From: Rhizobium sp. Leaf371
GTDB taxonomy: Bacteria; Pseudomonadota; Alphaproteobacteria; Rhizobiales; Rhizobiaceae
Length of the DNA stretch: 64,000 nucleotides
Direction of reading: 5' to 3'
Assembly (NCBI RefSeq): GCF_001424045.1
Contig: NZ_LMQB01000024.1
Location: forward strand, 62,001 to 126,000
A program made the position numbers and the translations under genes. Below are positions 26,783 through 35,569 of the stretch, piece after piece. Every line of letters begins with the position of its first letter. The stretch's first letter is position 1. The notes beneath the pieces were generated by a model, which had not been told where the DNA came from, searched no databases, and worked only from the letters and a program-made list of their open reading frames with translations.

Positions 26783-28396
26783 ATGCGTCTGACACATATT
26801 CTCGCCGCCGCCGTCATGGGCCTGTTTCTGGCAGGCTGCACCACGGAAGAAGTGGTCGATAGCGTCGATGTCGACCTGAAGAAGGTCACCAGCAAGACCA
26901 ATTACGAGCTGTCCGGCAAGATCGTGCAGAAGATGCAGGCGATGAGCATGGCGAAGACCTCGCCGATCATGCTGCGCATCTTCAAGGAGGAAGGCGCGCT
27001 CGAGGTCTGGAAGGCCAATACGTCCAATCGCTTCGAGAAGCTGCGCGAGTACAAGATCTGCGCCTGGTCCGGCAAGCTCGGCCCGAAGATCAAGGAAGGC
27101 GACCGGCAGGCGCCCGAGGGCTATTATCCCCTCGCCCCCGGCCAGCTCAATCCGAATTCGAGCTATTATCTCGCCATCAATACCGGTTTCCCCAACCAGT
27201 TCGACCGCGCCAATGGCCGCTTCGGCACCAATCTGATGATCCACGGCGCCTGCTCGTCGTCCGGCTGTTATTCGATGACCGACGAGCAGATGCAGGAAAT
27301 CTTCGCGCTCGCCCGCGACGCCTTCAAGGGCGGCCAGTCGACCATCCAGCTGCAGGCCCTGCCCTTCCGCATGACGGCCGAAAACATGGCGCGGCACCGC
27401 ACCAGCCCGCATTATGAATTCTGGAAGAACCTGAAGGAAGGGTACGACCAGTTCGAGATCACCAAGCGGCCGCCGGAATTTGCGATCTGCGACCGGAAAT
27501 ACGTCTTCAACAAGAGCGTCGCCGGCAAGATGAACCCGACGGGCCAGTGCCCCGCGCTCTCGACGCCGCCCTCGATGGAAATGGCGCTGGCGAGCTACAA
27601 CAAGAAATACGATACCGACTACGACAGGGCCCTGAAAAAGCTCGACGGCCTCGTCTGGTACGAGCCGAGCGAAGCCGAGCGCAAGGCCGTGGTCGCCAAG
27701 CAGCGCGCCGGCCGCGAGCTGGCCTATGCCCCGACGGGGACCTCCCTCGACGCCGGCAAGCTGATGAAGGTCGCCGACCTCGAAAAGCGGGAAGCCCAGA
27801 TCGCCGAGCTCGAAGAGGCCAAGAAGGCGATCGAGATTCAGACCGCAGCGCTTGAAAAGAGCACCCGCAACGGCAAGAACGTGCCGATTCCGCAGGAAAA
27901 CCCGCTGCCGCGCCCGGTCGCCCAGATCGAAACCGCATCGCCGGCACCCGGCCAGGGCGGTTTCTGGGGCAAGCTGTTCAAGAAGCCGGCACCGGTCGGC
28001 CCGGCAGACCCCGCCGCCGGTCCGCTCCTCGGCGAACCGCAGACGGCCAGTGCCGACACGACGGGCCAAAGCGCAGTAGGCCGAAGCGCGGGGGGCCAAA
28101 GCGCAGGGAGCCTAAGCACGTCGTCAGGGCAGGTCGCATCCATCAAGACCGGTCGCGAGACCACGGCCGGCGTTCCCGTCAGCGTGGAAACCCGCAAGGT
28201 CAGCGTCAAGCCCGGCCATAAGGGCGACCAGCCGACCGCCGTCGGTCCGGCCGCACCCGTCGATCAGACGACCGGCGCGCAGGGCGCCGCCGCAGGCGTT
28301 CAGGATGGTCAGGGCGCAGGCGAGATGCCGGTGCCGCAGGCGCTGGCCGAGCAACAGCCCGAAGGCAAGAAGAAGCCGTTCTGGAAGCTGTGGTAG
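26783..28396 (+). CDS. L,D-transpeptidase (YkuD/YafK-like) lipoprotein
   Basis: The 537-residue protein begins with a lipoprotein signal, LAGC lipobox at C19. The YkuD-type active site HGACSSSGC has H154 and nucleophile C162. Enzymes of this class make 3-3 peptidoglycan crosslinks, attach proteins to peptidoglycan, or (YafK/DpaA) detach them; I cannot choose among these. Beyond about residue 300 there is a Lys/Glu-rich helical segment and then a long low-complexity tail rich in Ala, Gly, Gln and Ser with short repeats at about 28063-28115. A CtrA-box-like sequence lies upstream. Confidence 0.86.
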   Translation: MRLTHILAAAVMGLFLAGCTTEEVVDSVDVDLKKVTSKTNYELSGKIVQKMQAMSMAKTSPIMLRIFKEEGALEVWKANTSNRFEKLREYKICAWSGKLGPKIKEGDRQAPEGYYPLAPGQLNPNSSYYLAINTGFPNQFDRANGRFGTNLMIHGACSSSGCYSMTDEQMQEIFALARDAFKGGQSTIQLQALPFRMTAENMARHRTSPHYEFWKNLKEGYDQFEITKRPPEFAICDRKYVFNKSVAGKMNPTGQCPALSTPPSMEMALASYNKKYDTDYDRALKKLDGLVWYEPSEAERKAVVAKQRAGRELAYAPTGTSLDAGKLMKVADLEKREAQIAELEEAKKAIEIQTAALEKSTRNGKNVPIPQENPLPRPVAQIETASPAPGQGGFWGKLFKKPAPVGPADPAAGPLLGEPQTASADTTGQSAVGRSAGGQSAGSLSTSSGQVASIKTGRETTAGVPVSVETRKVSVKPGHKGDQPTAVGPAAPVDQTTGAQGAAAGVQDGQGAGEMPVPQALAEQQPEGKKKPFWKLW

Positions 28397-28412
28397 AGGC
28401 CGGATCCGGCCG

Positions 28413-28703
28413 ATGACATCGGATGAACGCCCGACATCGCCCGATCGCGACCTCGAGGAAGCGGTGCTTCATCTCGACCTCCTTCATCTCGACCTTAAGG
28501 GCCTGAAATGCCCCCTTCCCGTCATCCGCACCCGCAAGCGGATGGCCTCGCTCGGCCCCGGCGCGCGCGTGCTGGTGGAAACGACAGACCCCCTCGCCGT
28601 CATCGACATCCCGCATTTCTGCAACGAGGACGGCCACCGCCTCGAACGTCAGACCGCGACGGACCGCGGCCACAGCTTCCTCATCCGCAAAGGTTCCGCC
28701 TGA
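28413..28703 (+). CDS. TusA-like sulfurtransferase
   Basis: This 96-residue protein has a charged N-terminal extension of about 25 residues and then the TusA core with the CPxP motif C33-PLPVIRTRK. The conserved Cys carries persulfide in TusA, which feeds tRNA thiolation and related sulfur transfer. Family members without the tRNA role are common in alphaproteobacteria, so the acceptor is uncertain. It lies 16 bp after the L,D-transpeptidase gene and converges on the COG0523 gene. Confidence 0.88.
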   Translation: MTSDERPTSPDRDLEEAVLHLDLLHLDLKGLKCPLPVIRTRKRMASLGPGARVLVETTDPLAVIDIPHFCNEDGHRLERQTATDRGHSFLIRKGSA

Positions 28704-28733
28704 GGGCCAAGCCGCCTGCGGGCGAAAAAGCCG

Positions 28734-29921
28734 TTACATCCGCAGACCGGGCACCGCGAGCGGATTGTCGGACAGCGCCTGCCGGTCCGGCCGGTCGATC
28801 GCGGGCTTGCCGGTGAAGGCATCGAAGAGATCGCGCACGAAGCTTTCCTCCAGCCCCTTGGTGATCAGCACCATCCGCGTGCGGCGATCATCGGGGTCCG
28901 GCCAGGCGGCCAGCCGCTCCGGCGGGTGAAAGATCTGCTGGACGCCGTGCAGCACCAGCGGCCGCTCCGGCCGCTCTGCCGTGCAGACGATCGCCTTCAT
29001 GCGCAACAGCTTCTCGCCATGCGCCGAGCGGATGAGATCCACGAACATATCGAGCGCCATCGCCGAGATCGGCCGGTCGTGCACGATGCTGAACGAGCGG
29101 ATATCGTCGCCATGCCGGTTGGCGTCATGGTGATGGTGGTGCGCATGCCCCTGATGATCATGGTCGTGATGATCGTGGTCGTGGTCATGCGCATGATCGT
29201 GCTCATGGTGGTCGTGCCCATGATGAGTGTGATCGTGATCTCGATGCGCCTCGTCCTGCAGCCAGCGGCCGACATCGGCGATCTTGGTCGCGGGATCGTA
29301 GAGCCCGCAGGCAAAGAGCGCGGCCCGGCCGGTGTCCGGCAGATCGCCATCGATGACCGGCGCACGCGGATTGAGGTCGGCAAGCCGCGCCCGCAGCGCC
29401 GCAACGCCTGCGGGAGAGCCGAGCGTCGCCTTGGTCAGCACCAGCCGATCGGCCACCGCCACCTGCTTCACCGCCTCGACATGATGGTCGAGCGTCGACA
29501 GGCCGTTGACGGCATCCACCACGGTCACCACGCCATCGAGCCGGTAACTCTGTTGCAGCGTCGGATGTCCCATCACCGACTGCATGACGGGTGCGGGATC
29601 GGCAAGGCCGGTGGTTTCGATGACGACGCGCTTCAGCGGCCGGATCTTGCCCGTCTGCATCCGGTCCATCAGGTCGGCGAGCGTGTCCACCAGTTCGCCG
29701 CGCACCGTGCAGCAGAGGCACCCGTCGGCAAGCTCGATCACGCCGTCGCCCGAGGCCTCCACCAGTAGATGATCGAGCGACACGTCGCCGAACTCGTTGA
29801 TGATCACGGCGGTGTCGGCGAGATCGGGATCCTTCAGCAGCCGATTGAGAAGCGTCGTCTTGCCGGCACCGAGAAAGCCGGTGAGGATCGAGACCGGCAC
29901 CGGATCGAAACGGGTGATCAT
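28734..29921 (-). CDS. COG0523 (CobW/YjiA-like) GTPase with His-rich loop
   Basis: This G3E-family GTPase has 395 residues from this ATG. Walker A is GFLGAGKTT (15-23), the metal-binding CxCC is CLCC (68-71), and the guanine motif region is LVLTKATLG. A loop near 230-275 is almost only His and Asp, encoded around 29110-29235, which should bind Zn or other divalent ions. The CobW C-terminal domain follows. Relatives are metal chaperones for zinc or cobalt. The gene is not joined to cobST. An upstream ATG at 29942 would add seven residues. Confidence 0.87.
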   Translation of the reverse strand: MITRFDPVPVSILTGFLGAGKTTLLNRLLKDPDLADTAVIINEFGDVSLDHLLVEASGDGVIELADGCLCCTVRGELVDTLADLMDRMQTGKIRPLKRVVIETTGLADPAPVMQSVMGHPTLQQSYRLDGVVTVVDAVNGLSTLDHHVEAVKQVAVADRLVLTKATLGSPAGVAALRARLADLNPRAPVIDGDLPDTGRAALFACGLYDPATKIADVGRWLQDEAHRDHDHTHHGHDHHEHDHAHDHDHDHHDHDHQGHAHHHHHDANRHGDDIRSFSIVHDRPISAMALDMFVDLIRSAHGEKLLRMKAIVCTAERPERPLVLHGVQQIFHPPERLAAWPDPDDRRTRMVLITKGLEESFVRDLFDAFTGKPAIDRPDRQALSDNPLAVPGLRM

Positions 29922-29977
29922 GTCGTTCGCTTTCGAGGGCACGCCCGCGAGACAGGTGCGTGCGGAGAGGAAATGTT

Positions 29978-31126
29978 TTAGAACACGGGCCGCGGCACGG
30001 GCACCGGCACGTTGGCGACATCGCCCTGTGCGCTGTCCGGCTGCCCGTCGGCATCTGCCGCTTTCGCGCCCTGGCCCGGGATCAGCTGCGCCGACACGAA
30101 GTTGAGCGGCCGGTTGATCTCGTGGATGAAGGGCGACAACAGCTTCTGGCGTCCCGCCTCGTCGCGACCCTCGCTGCGCACCTTGGCGGCCTGCGCCGAG
30201 CAGATCTGCTTGGAGATGTCGGCCGTCACGTCGCGGGCGTCGCCATAGGGCGCGATCTGTCCGAGACCCGGCTTGCCTGCGGCGCTCGAGGTCAGCGCCA
30301 TCTGCATGAGGCGGGCCGACTCGTCCGCCCGTCCGCCGAGGCTGTCGGCCCCGAGCACGACGGAAACGACGCTGCGGCCGTTGCGGGTGGCCGAAGACAC
30401 CTGGTTGAAGCCCGAGGCACAGATAAAGCCCGTCTTCATGCCGTCCGCGCCGTCGAAACGGCCGATCAGCATATTGTAGTTCGGATAGCTCTTCTTGCCC
30501 GTCGAGAAACCTTCATAGGCGAAATAGGCCGCATATTCGGGGAATTCGCGCTTGATGGTGATGGCGAGCACCGCGAGGTCCCGCGCCGTCGTGTACTGTC
30601 CGGGCTCGGGAAGGCCGTTCGGATTGACGAAGTTCGACGAGGTCATGCCGATCCGCTTCGCCTCGGAATTCATCATGGCGACGAAGCCGGGCTCGGAGCC
30701 GCCGACCGCCTCGCCGATCGCGACCGCGATGTCGTTGGCCGATTTGATCAGCATCATCTTCAGCGCGCTGTCGAGCGTCATCGACGCGCCGGGCTTCAGA
30801 TACATCTTGCTCGGCTGTTCGGAGGCCGCATGCTTCGACATCACCACCGGCGTGTCCAGCGTCATGCGCCCGGCCTTCAGGGCCCGAAAGGTCGTGTAGG
30901 CGGTCATCAGCTTGGTCAGCGACGCCGGATACCAGCGCTGGAAGATGTCCTCCTGCTCGTAGACCTTGAGCGTCGCCACATCCACCACCAGCTTGGGATT
31001 GGCCAGGGCCGGCGCCGCGGCGGTCAGCGCCAGCGTGCCGGCGATGGCTGCGGCCGCGAGCCTCAGCCCCGCCGACGTTCCGCTTCCCACCTTGGAACCG
31101 GACATGCGAATCTTCATAGTCACCAC
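29978..31126 (-). CDS. D-alanyl-D-alanine carboxypeptidase (DacF/DacC type)
   Basis: This low-molecular-weight penicillin-binding protein of 382 residues trims pentapeptides in the periplasm. It has a signal peptide (cleavage likely after ALA near 42) and the catalytic motifs S69-LTK72, SAN in IKSANDIAVAIGE, and KTG in DGMKTGF. The 60 or so C-terminal residues are Pro/Val-rich and end in VPVPVPRPVF, and I see no membrane anchor helix, unlike classical DacA. It is divergent from the M20 gene. Confidence 0.88.
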   Translation of the reverse strand: MVTMKIRMSGSKVGSGTSAGLRLAAAAIAGTLALTAAAPALANPKLVVDVATLKVYEQEDIFQRWYPASLTKLMTAYTTFRALKAGRMTLDTPVVMSKHAASEQPSKMYLKPGASMTLDSALKMMLIKSANDIAVAIGEAVGGSEPGFVAMMNSEAKRIGMTSSNFVNPNGLPEPGQYTTARDLAVLAITIKREFPEYAAYFAYEGFSTGKKSYPNYNMLIGRFDGADGMKTGFICASGFNQVSSATRNGRSVVSVVLGADSLGGRADESARLMQMALTSSAAGKPGLGQIAPYGDARDVTADISKQICSAQAAKVRSEGRDEAGRQKLLSPFIHEINRPLNFVSAQLIPGQGAKAADADGQPDSAQGDVANVPVPVPRPVF

Positions 31127-31285
31127 AGTTCAACCTCGAAATTTTCGGGCATTGCCTCGTGTCGAGGCGCTATTTAACCTATATGGCAGGGGCAAGGCAA
31201 AGACCTTTGCCGCGAGATCGCCCGGCAATCGCCAGGGCGACCCCATGGCGACCGGGTGCTGCCACCACGACCGACAGGATAGACC

Positions 31286-32449
31286 ATGCCGATTCTCAAC
31301 CGTGCTGCCGAACTCCAGGACGAAGTCACAGCGTGGCGCCGCCATATTCACAGCCGGCCCGAACTTCTGTTCGCGGTGGAAAATACGGCATCCTTCGTGG
31401 AAAACAAACTGCGCGACTTCGGCGTTGACGAGATCGTGACCGGCATCGGCCGCACCGGCGTCGTCGGGCTCATCCGCGGGCGGCTGGGTGACGGCACCAC
31501 CATCGGTCTGCGCGCCGACATGGACGCCCTGCCGATGACGGAGACGACGGGCAAGCCCTATGCCTCCACCACCCCCGGCAAGATGCACGCCTGCGGCCAT
31601 GACGGCCACACGGCCATGCTGCTCGGCGCGGCCAAGTATCTGGCGGAAACCCGCAACTTCAAGGGCGCGGTCGCCGTCATCTTCCAGCCGGCCGAAGAGG
31701 GCGGCGGCGGCGGCAACGAGATGGTGAAGGACGGCATGATGGAGCGCTTCGGCATCTCCGAGGTCTACGGCCTGCACAACATGCCCGGCATGCCGCTCGG
31801 CCATTTCGCCTCCCGCGTCGGCCCCATCATGGCCTCGACCGACGAATTCTCGATCACCCTCGAAGGCCGCGGCGGCCATGCGGCCCAGCCGCACAGGACC
31901 ATCGACCCGATCGTGCTCGGCGCCCAGATCGTCACGGCCTTGCAGACCATCGCCTCGCGCACCGCCGATCCTCTGTCGGCCGTGGTCGTGTCCGTCACCA
32001 AGTTCAATGCGGGCTTCGCCCACAACGTCATCCCGGAACAGGCGCTGCTGGCCGGCACCGTGCGCACGTTGATGGCGGAAAACCGGGATATGGCCGAGCG
32101 CCGCATCAACGAGATCTGCACGCATCTGGCGGCCGCCTATGGCGCGACGGCCCGCGTCCGCTACGCCCGCAACTATCCCGTCACGGTCAACCACGCGACC
32201 GAAACCGGCCATGTGCTGCAGGCCGCAAGCGATGTCGCCGGTGCCGCGCAGGTGGTGGGCGACGTCGATCCGATGATGGGCGGCGAGGATTTCTCCTACA
32301 TGCTGCTTGCCCGTCCCGGCGCCTTCGTCTTCATGGGCAATGGCGACAGCGCCGGCCTGCACAATCCCGGCTACGACTTCAACGACGAGGCCATTCCCCA
32401 CGGCATCTCCTACTGGGTACGCCTTGCCGAAAGCCGCCTGGGCGCCTGA
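31286..32449 (+). CDS. M20-family amidohydrolase (hippurate hydrolase/N-acyl amino acid deacylase)
   Basis: This cytoplasmic metallo-amidase of 387 residues has the M20D landmarks: DMDALPM, the metal-binding HACGHDGHTAML, the Glu pair in FQPAEEGGGGG, GLHNMPGMPLG and the C-terminal MGGEDFSYML. Such enzymes hydrolyse N-acyl amino acids, hippurate or IAA conjugates; the substrate cannot be read from sequence. Its stop overlaps the start of an Lrp regulator (TGATG), which probably responds to the released amino acid. Confidence 0.88.
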   Translation: MPILNRAAELQDEVTAWRRHIHSRPELLFAVENTASFVENKLRDFGVDEIVTGIGRTGVVGLIRGRLGDGTTIGLRADMDALPMTETTGKPYASTTPGKMHACGHDGHTAMLLGAAKYLAETRNFKGAVAVIFQPAEEGGGGGNEMVKDGMMERFGISEVYGLHNMPGMPLGHFASRVGPIMASTDEFSITLEGRGGHAAQPHRTIDPIVLGAQIVTALQTIASRTADPLSAVVVSVTKFNAGFAHNVIPEQALLAGTVRTLMAENRDMAERRINEICTHLAAAYGATARVRYARNYPVTVNHATETGHVLQAASDVAGAAQVVGDVDPMMGGEDFSYMLLARPGAFVFMGNGDSAGLHNPGYDFNDEAIPHGISYWVRLAESRLGA

Positions 32450-32913
32450 TGAGCGGCATCGACAAGATCGACCGGAAAATCCTCAGCATTCTCCAGGCCG
32501 ACGGGCGGATCACCAATCTGGAATTGTCCGAGCGCGTCGGCCTGTCGCCGACCGCCACCAGCGAGCGCATGCGCCGGCTGTTGAAGGAGGGTTACGTCTC
32601 CGGCTTCGGCGCGCGGCTCGACCCGCAACGGCTCGGCTTCGGCCTGCTCGTCTTCATCGAGGTCATGCTGGACAAGACGACGCCGGAGGTCTTCGACACC
32701 TTCGCCGACGCCATCCGCAAGGCGCCCTCCGTCATCGAGTGCCACATGGTGGCCGGCGGCTTCGACTATCTCGTCAAGACGCGTTTCGAGGACATGAGCG
32801 CCTACCGCAATTTCCTCGGCCAGTTTCTCTGGACGCTTCAGGGCGTCAAGGAAACCCGCACCTATGCCGTCATGGAGGAAATCAAGAATGACGGCCCCCT
32901 GCCGCTGCTTTAG
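32449..32913 (+). CDS. Lrp/AsnC-family transcriptional regulator
   Basis: This 154-residue regulator has an N-terminal winged helix (IDRKILSILQADGRITNLELSERVG, in parts) and a C-terminal RAM ligand-binding domain with HMVAGGFDYLVKTRFED. Lrp proteins form octamers and sense amino acids. Translational coupling to the M20 amidohydrolase (1-bp overlap) suggests autoregulation of this pair by an amino acid product. Its length is normal. Confidence 0.92.
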   Translation: MSGIDKIDRKILSILQADGRITNLELSERVGLSPTATSERMRRLLKEGYVSGFGARLDPQRLGFGLLVFIEVMLDKTTPEVFDTFADAIRKAPSVIECHMVAGGFDYLVKTRFEDMSAYRNFLGQFLWTLQGVKETRTYAVMEEIKNDGPLPLL

Positions 32914-33031
32914 CGGCCTTTGCGGCGCTTTCTGAGCACCTGCACCATACCCGCACAAGTTTCATACGCATATGTATCAGTCTTAACTAATAGTGTGGGC
33001 CCTCATGCGGTCCAGCCAGAGGGTCGCAACG

Positions 33032-34132
33032 ATGATCGAACCTGAAAGGGCAGACGTTTCCGAGACGCGCGCCACGCCGCGTGCCATGCGTGCCGTTACC
33101 GAGCGGATCGGCAACGACCTGGAAAGCTTCCGTCGCGAGAACGACGACATCGTCCGGCATATCCGCCTGCTCGGAATCAATGCCAGCATCGAGGCGGCCC
33201 GCGCCGGGGATATCGGCAAGGGCTTTGCCGTGGTCGCAAGCGAGGTGCAGCGGCTGGCCGGCGTTTCCGCGACGATCGCCGCCAAGTTCCAGCAGGAGGT
33301 TCTGGAGCGCGTCAACCTCGGACGCTCCCTGTCGGACGCGCTCGTGAACGAAATGGAGGGCGTGCGCCTGGTCGATCTGGCCCAGACCCTCGTCCAGCTC
33401 ATCGTGCGCAACCTGTTCGAGCGGACGGCCGACGTCCGCTGGTGGGCGACGGATACCGCGCTCTGGGAGGCGCTGGAAGATCCCGATCGCGCCCGGCAGG
33501 CCTTCGCCGCCAAGCGCCTGGGCGTCATCAACCGGTTCTACACCGTCTATCTCGACCTCGTGATGGTGGACACGACCGGCCGGGCGATCGCCTCTGCCAA
33601 TCCGAGCTTCCAGAAGTCGATCATCGGCCAGAATCTCTCCGGCGAACCCTGGGTCGCCGCCGCCATGAAGACGGGCTCGGGCGACGACTATATCGTCGAT
33701 GTCGTCAAGCCGAGCCGGCTGCACGGCAATGCCGATGCGCTGGTCTACGCCACGGGCATCCGCCAGGGCGGTGTCTCCACGGCGCCGCTGGTCGGCGCGC
33801 TCGGCGTCTATTTCGACTGGGCGAACCAGGGCCAGTCGATCGTCGACAAGGAGGCCAATATCGCGCCTGCGGACATCGAGCGCACCACCGTGCTGCTGCT
33901 CGACGGAAAGGGCATGGTGATCGCCGCCTCGCGCCCCACGCTCGTCTATACCAGTTTCGCCTTGACCCCGCCCGAGGGCATGAAGCGCGGCAGCTACTAT
34001 ATGAGCGACGGAACGCTTGTCGCCTTCGCGCCGACGCTCGGCTACGAGGATTATGACGGCCTCGGCTGGTGCGGCGTCGTCATCCAGCGCCCCGAACGCG
34101 AGGCCGACATCCGCGAGCGCCTCTCCCTCTGA
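33032..34132 (+). CDS. Soluble chemoreceptor-like protein: MCP tip followed by Cache-like domain
   Basis: The 366-residue protein has no membrane segment. Residues about 43-75 are the tip of an MCP signalling domain, including SIEAARAGDIGKGFAVVASE, but the long flanking methylation helices are absent. A short helical part follows. From about residue 150 there is a Cache/PAS-like sensory fold (FYTVYLDLVMVDTTGRAIASA, YATGIRQGG, ALGVYFDWANQG). This order, signal tip before sensor and no membrane anchor, is the reverse of normal receptors. The start could be GTG 32993 or ATG 33005. It probably binds CheW/CheA in the cytoplasm; the ligand is unknown. Confidence 0.75.
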   Translation: MIEPERADVSETRATPRAMRAVTERIGNDLESFRRENDDIVRHIRLLGINASIEAARAGDIGKGFAVVASEVQRLAGVSATIAAKFQQEVLERVNLGRSLSDALVNEMEGVRLVDLAQTLVQLIVRNLFERTADVRWWATDTALWEALEDPDRARQAFAAKRLGVINRFYTVYLDLVMVDTTGRAIASANPSFQKSIIGQNLSGEPWVAAAMKTGSGDDYIVDVVKPSRLHGNADALVYATGIRQGGVSTAPLVGALGVYFDWANQGQSIVDKEANIAPADIERTTVLLLDGKGMVIAASRPTLVYTSFALTPPEGMKRGSYYMSDGTLVAFAPTLGYEDYDGLGWCGVVIQRPEREADIRERLSL

Positions 34133-34139
34133 CGCCGCG

Positions 34140-34173
34140 AAAAAAGGGCCGCCGCTGCCGGCCGCCCCCTTTC
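34140..34173. terminator. Bidirectional terminator-like hairpin
   Basis: AAAAAA is followed by GGGCCGCCG, loop CTGC, CGGCCGCCC (9 bp with one mismatch), then CCTTT. Read on the minus strand it ends in six T's and should stop transcription from the alcohol dehydrogenase gene. On the plus strand the T-run is short. Confidence 0.65.
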
Positions 34174-34195
34174 CTGCTGTACCGTAATGACGACG

Positions 34196-34235
34196 ATCAG
34201 ATCGTCGCGGCGTCGATCAGATCGTCGCGGCGTCG
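34196..34235. repeat. 20-bp perfect tandem duplication across a stop codon
   Basis: ATCAGATCGTCGCGGCGTCG occurs twice back to back (34196-34215 and 34216-34235). The stop codon of the alcohol dehydrogenase gene is in the second copy (34217-34219), so the first copy is an untranslated duplicate of the gene's last codons. Confidence 0.95.
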
Positions 34236-35257
34236 ATGACGAAGCGGTAGCGCACGTCGCTCTTCAGCACACGCTCATAGGCCTCGTTGACCTGATCCAT
34301 GCGGATCAGCTCGATCTCGGAAACGATGTTGTGCTCGCCGCAGAAGTCGAGCATTTCCTGCGTTTCCTTGATCGACCCGATCATGGAGCCGGCAATGCTG
34401 CGGCGGGCGGGCACCAGCGAGAACGCGTGGACCGGCACCGCATTTTCCGGAATGCCGAGCAGAACGAGCGCACCATCGACCTTCAGCAGGCCGAGATAGG
34501 CATTCCAGTCGATTTCGGCCGAAACCGTGCAGAGGATCAGGTCGAACGTACCCGCGAGAGTCTTGAACGTCTCGGCATCGCTGGTCGCATAGTAATGCGT
34601 CGCGCCGAGCTTCAGGCCATCTTCCTTCTTGGAAAGCGACTGGCTGAGCACGGTGACTTCGGCACCGAGCGCGGCTCCGATCTTCACGCCCATATGGCCG
34701 AGCCCGCCCATGCCGACGACGGCGACCTTCTTGCCGGGGCCGGCCTTCCAGTGCTTCAGCGGCGAGTAGAGCGTGATGCCGGCGCAGAGCAGCGGCGCGG
34801 TGGCGGCGAAATCCAGGTTGTCCGGAATGGACAGCGCATAGCCTTCCTTGACGACGATGCTGTCGGAATAGCCGCCATAGGTCGGCGTCGTGCCATCGGC
34901 CTCGACATCGTTATAGGTCTGGACGAGACCCGGCATGTAATGTTCGAGGTCGAGATCGCGCGTGGCGCAGGTGGTGCAGGAATTGACGAAGCAGCCGACG
35001 CCGGCCTTGTCCCCGACCTTGAACGTGGTCACGCCCGAGCCGACCGCAGACACGATGCCGACGATCTCATGGCCGGGAACCATGGGATATTTCGCATTGC
35101 CCCATTCGTTGCGAACCTGGTGGATGTCGGAATGGCAGATGCCGGAATACTTGATGTCGATGACGATATCGTCTTCGTTGGGTGCACGACGCTCGAAGGT
35201 GAAGGGTTCGAGCGGCTTCGACGCGTCGGTCGCCGCATATCCTTTTGCGAAAGCCAT
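34217..35257 (-). CDS. NAD(P)-dependent alcohol dehydrogenase, zinc family (YahK-like)
   Basis: This 346-residue medium-chain dehydrogenase of the cinnamyl-alcohol/YahK branch should interconvert aldehydes and alcohols. Catalytic zinc ligands are present: C41 (SGICHSD), H63 (PGHE) and C158 (LLCAGIT). The Rossmann motif is [11 protein letters not shown]. The structural zinc site is damaged: C94 and C97 remain (SCTTC) but R100 and M108 occupy the positions of the third and fourth Cys. It is divergent from an AraC regulator, with repeated TGCAAAT elements between them. Confidence 0.9.
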   Translation of the reverse strand: MAFAKGYAATDASKPLEPFTFERRAPNEDDIVIDIKYSGICHSDIHQVRNEWGNAKYPMVPGHEIVGIVSAVGSGVTTFKVGDKAGVGCFVNSCTTCATRDLDLEHYMPGLVQTYNDVEADGTTPTYGGYSDSIVVKEGYALSIPDNLDFAATAPLLCAGITLYSPLKHWKAGPGKKVAVVGMGGLGHMGVKIGAALGAEVTVLSQSLSKKEDGLKLGATHYYATSDAETFKTLAGTFDLILCTVSAEIDWNAYLGLLKVDGALVLLGIPENAVPVHAFSLVPARRSIAGSMIGSIKETQEMLDFCGEHNIVSEIELIRMDQVNEAYERVLKSDVRYRFVIDAATI

Positions 35258-35569
35258 GGGTGGTTCCTTCTGTCTGCAAATCTGAAACCGGACGAGACAT
35301 CGCCGGCGCGCGCACTATGCAATTTGCGAGTGACCGAGGCATGCGCCATTCCTGCAAATTTCTTGCACGATCCTGCAAATGACCTTTCGAGCCTTTGCGG
35401 CGGCCCGATCATCCGCCTATCTCGGGACGATCGTCGCGAAGGCAGAGGCAACGAGGCGGATCCGTGCGGCGCTCGTGGGCGAAAGCCTCATTTCCCACGT
35501 TGAAGCCATCGCCGCTTTCACGCTAGATACCGTCGTCCTGCCGTGCCTGCTTCAGGAGAGGCTTACACT
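35258..35569. other. Divergent regulatory region between alcohol dehydrogenase and araC-type gene
   Basis: This 312-bp spacer holds a set of TGCAAAT elements (35275-35380) and a CAGGAGAG ribosome-binding site before the regulator's ATG. The part from 35390 to 35550 shows nothing else clear. Confidence 0.5.
35275..35380. promoter_or_regulatory. Candidate AraC-family operator: TGCAAAT repeats
   Basis: CCTGCAAAT occurs at 35351-35359 and 35372-35380, a 21-bp direct repeat (two helical turns) as expected for AraC-type dimers. Between them TTGCA completes an inverted repeat TGCAA-N5-TTGCA (35353-35367). Further copies are TGCAAAT at 35275-35281, which is 18 bp from the dehydrogenase ATG, and TGCAATTTGC at 35318-35327. 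Confidence 0.6.

Noticed and set aside
29100-29240. Short repeated ATGATC/CATGATG-like DNA that resembles a small repeat array
   Set aside because: It simply encodes the His/Asp loop of the COG0523 GTPase. There are no equal spacers, so it is not a CRISPR array.
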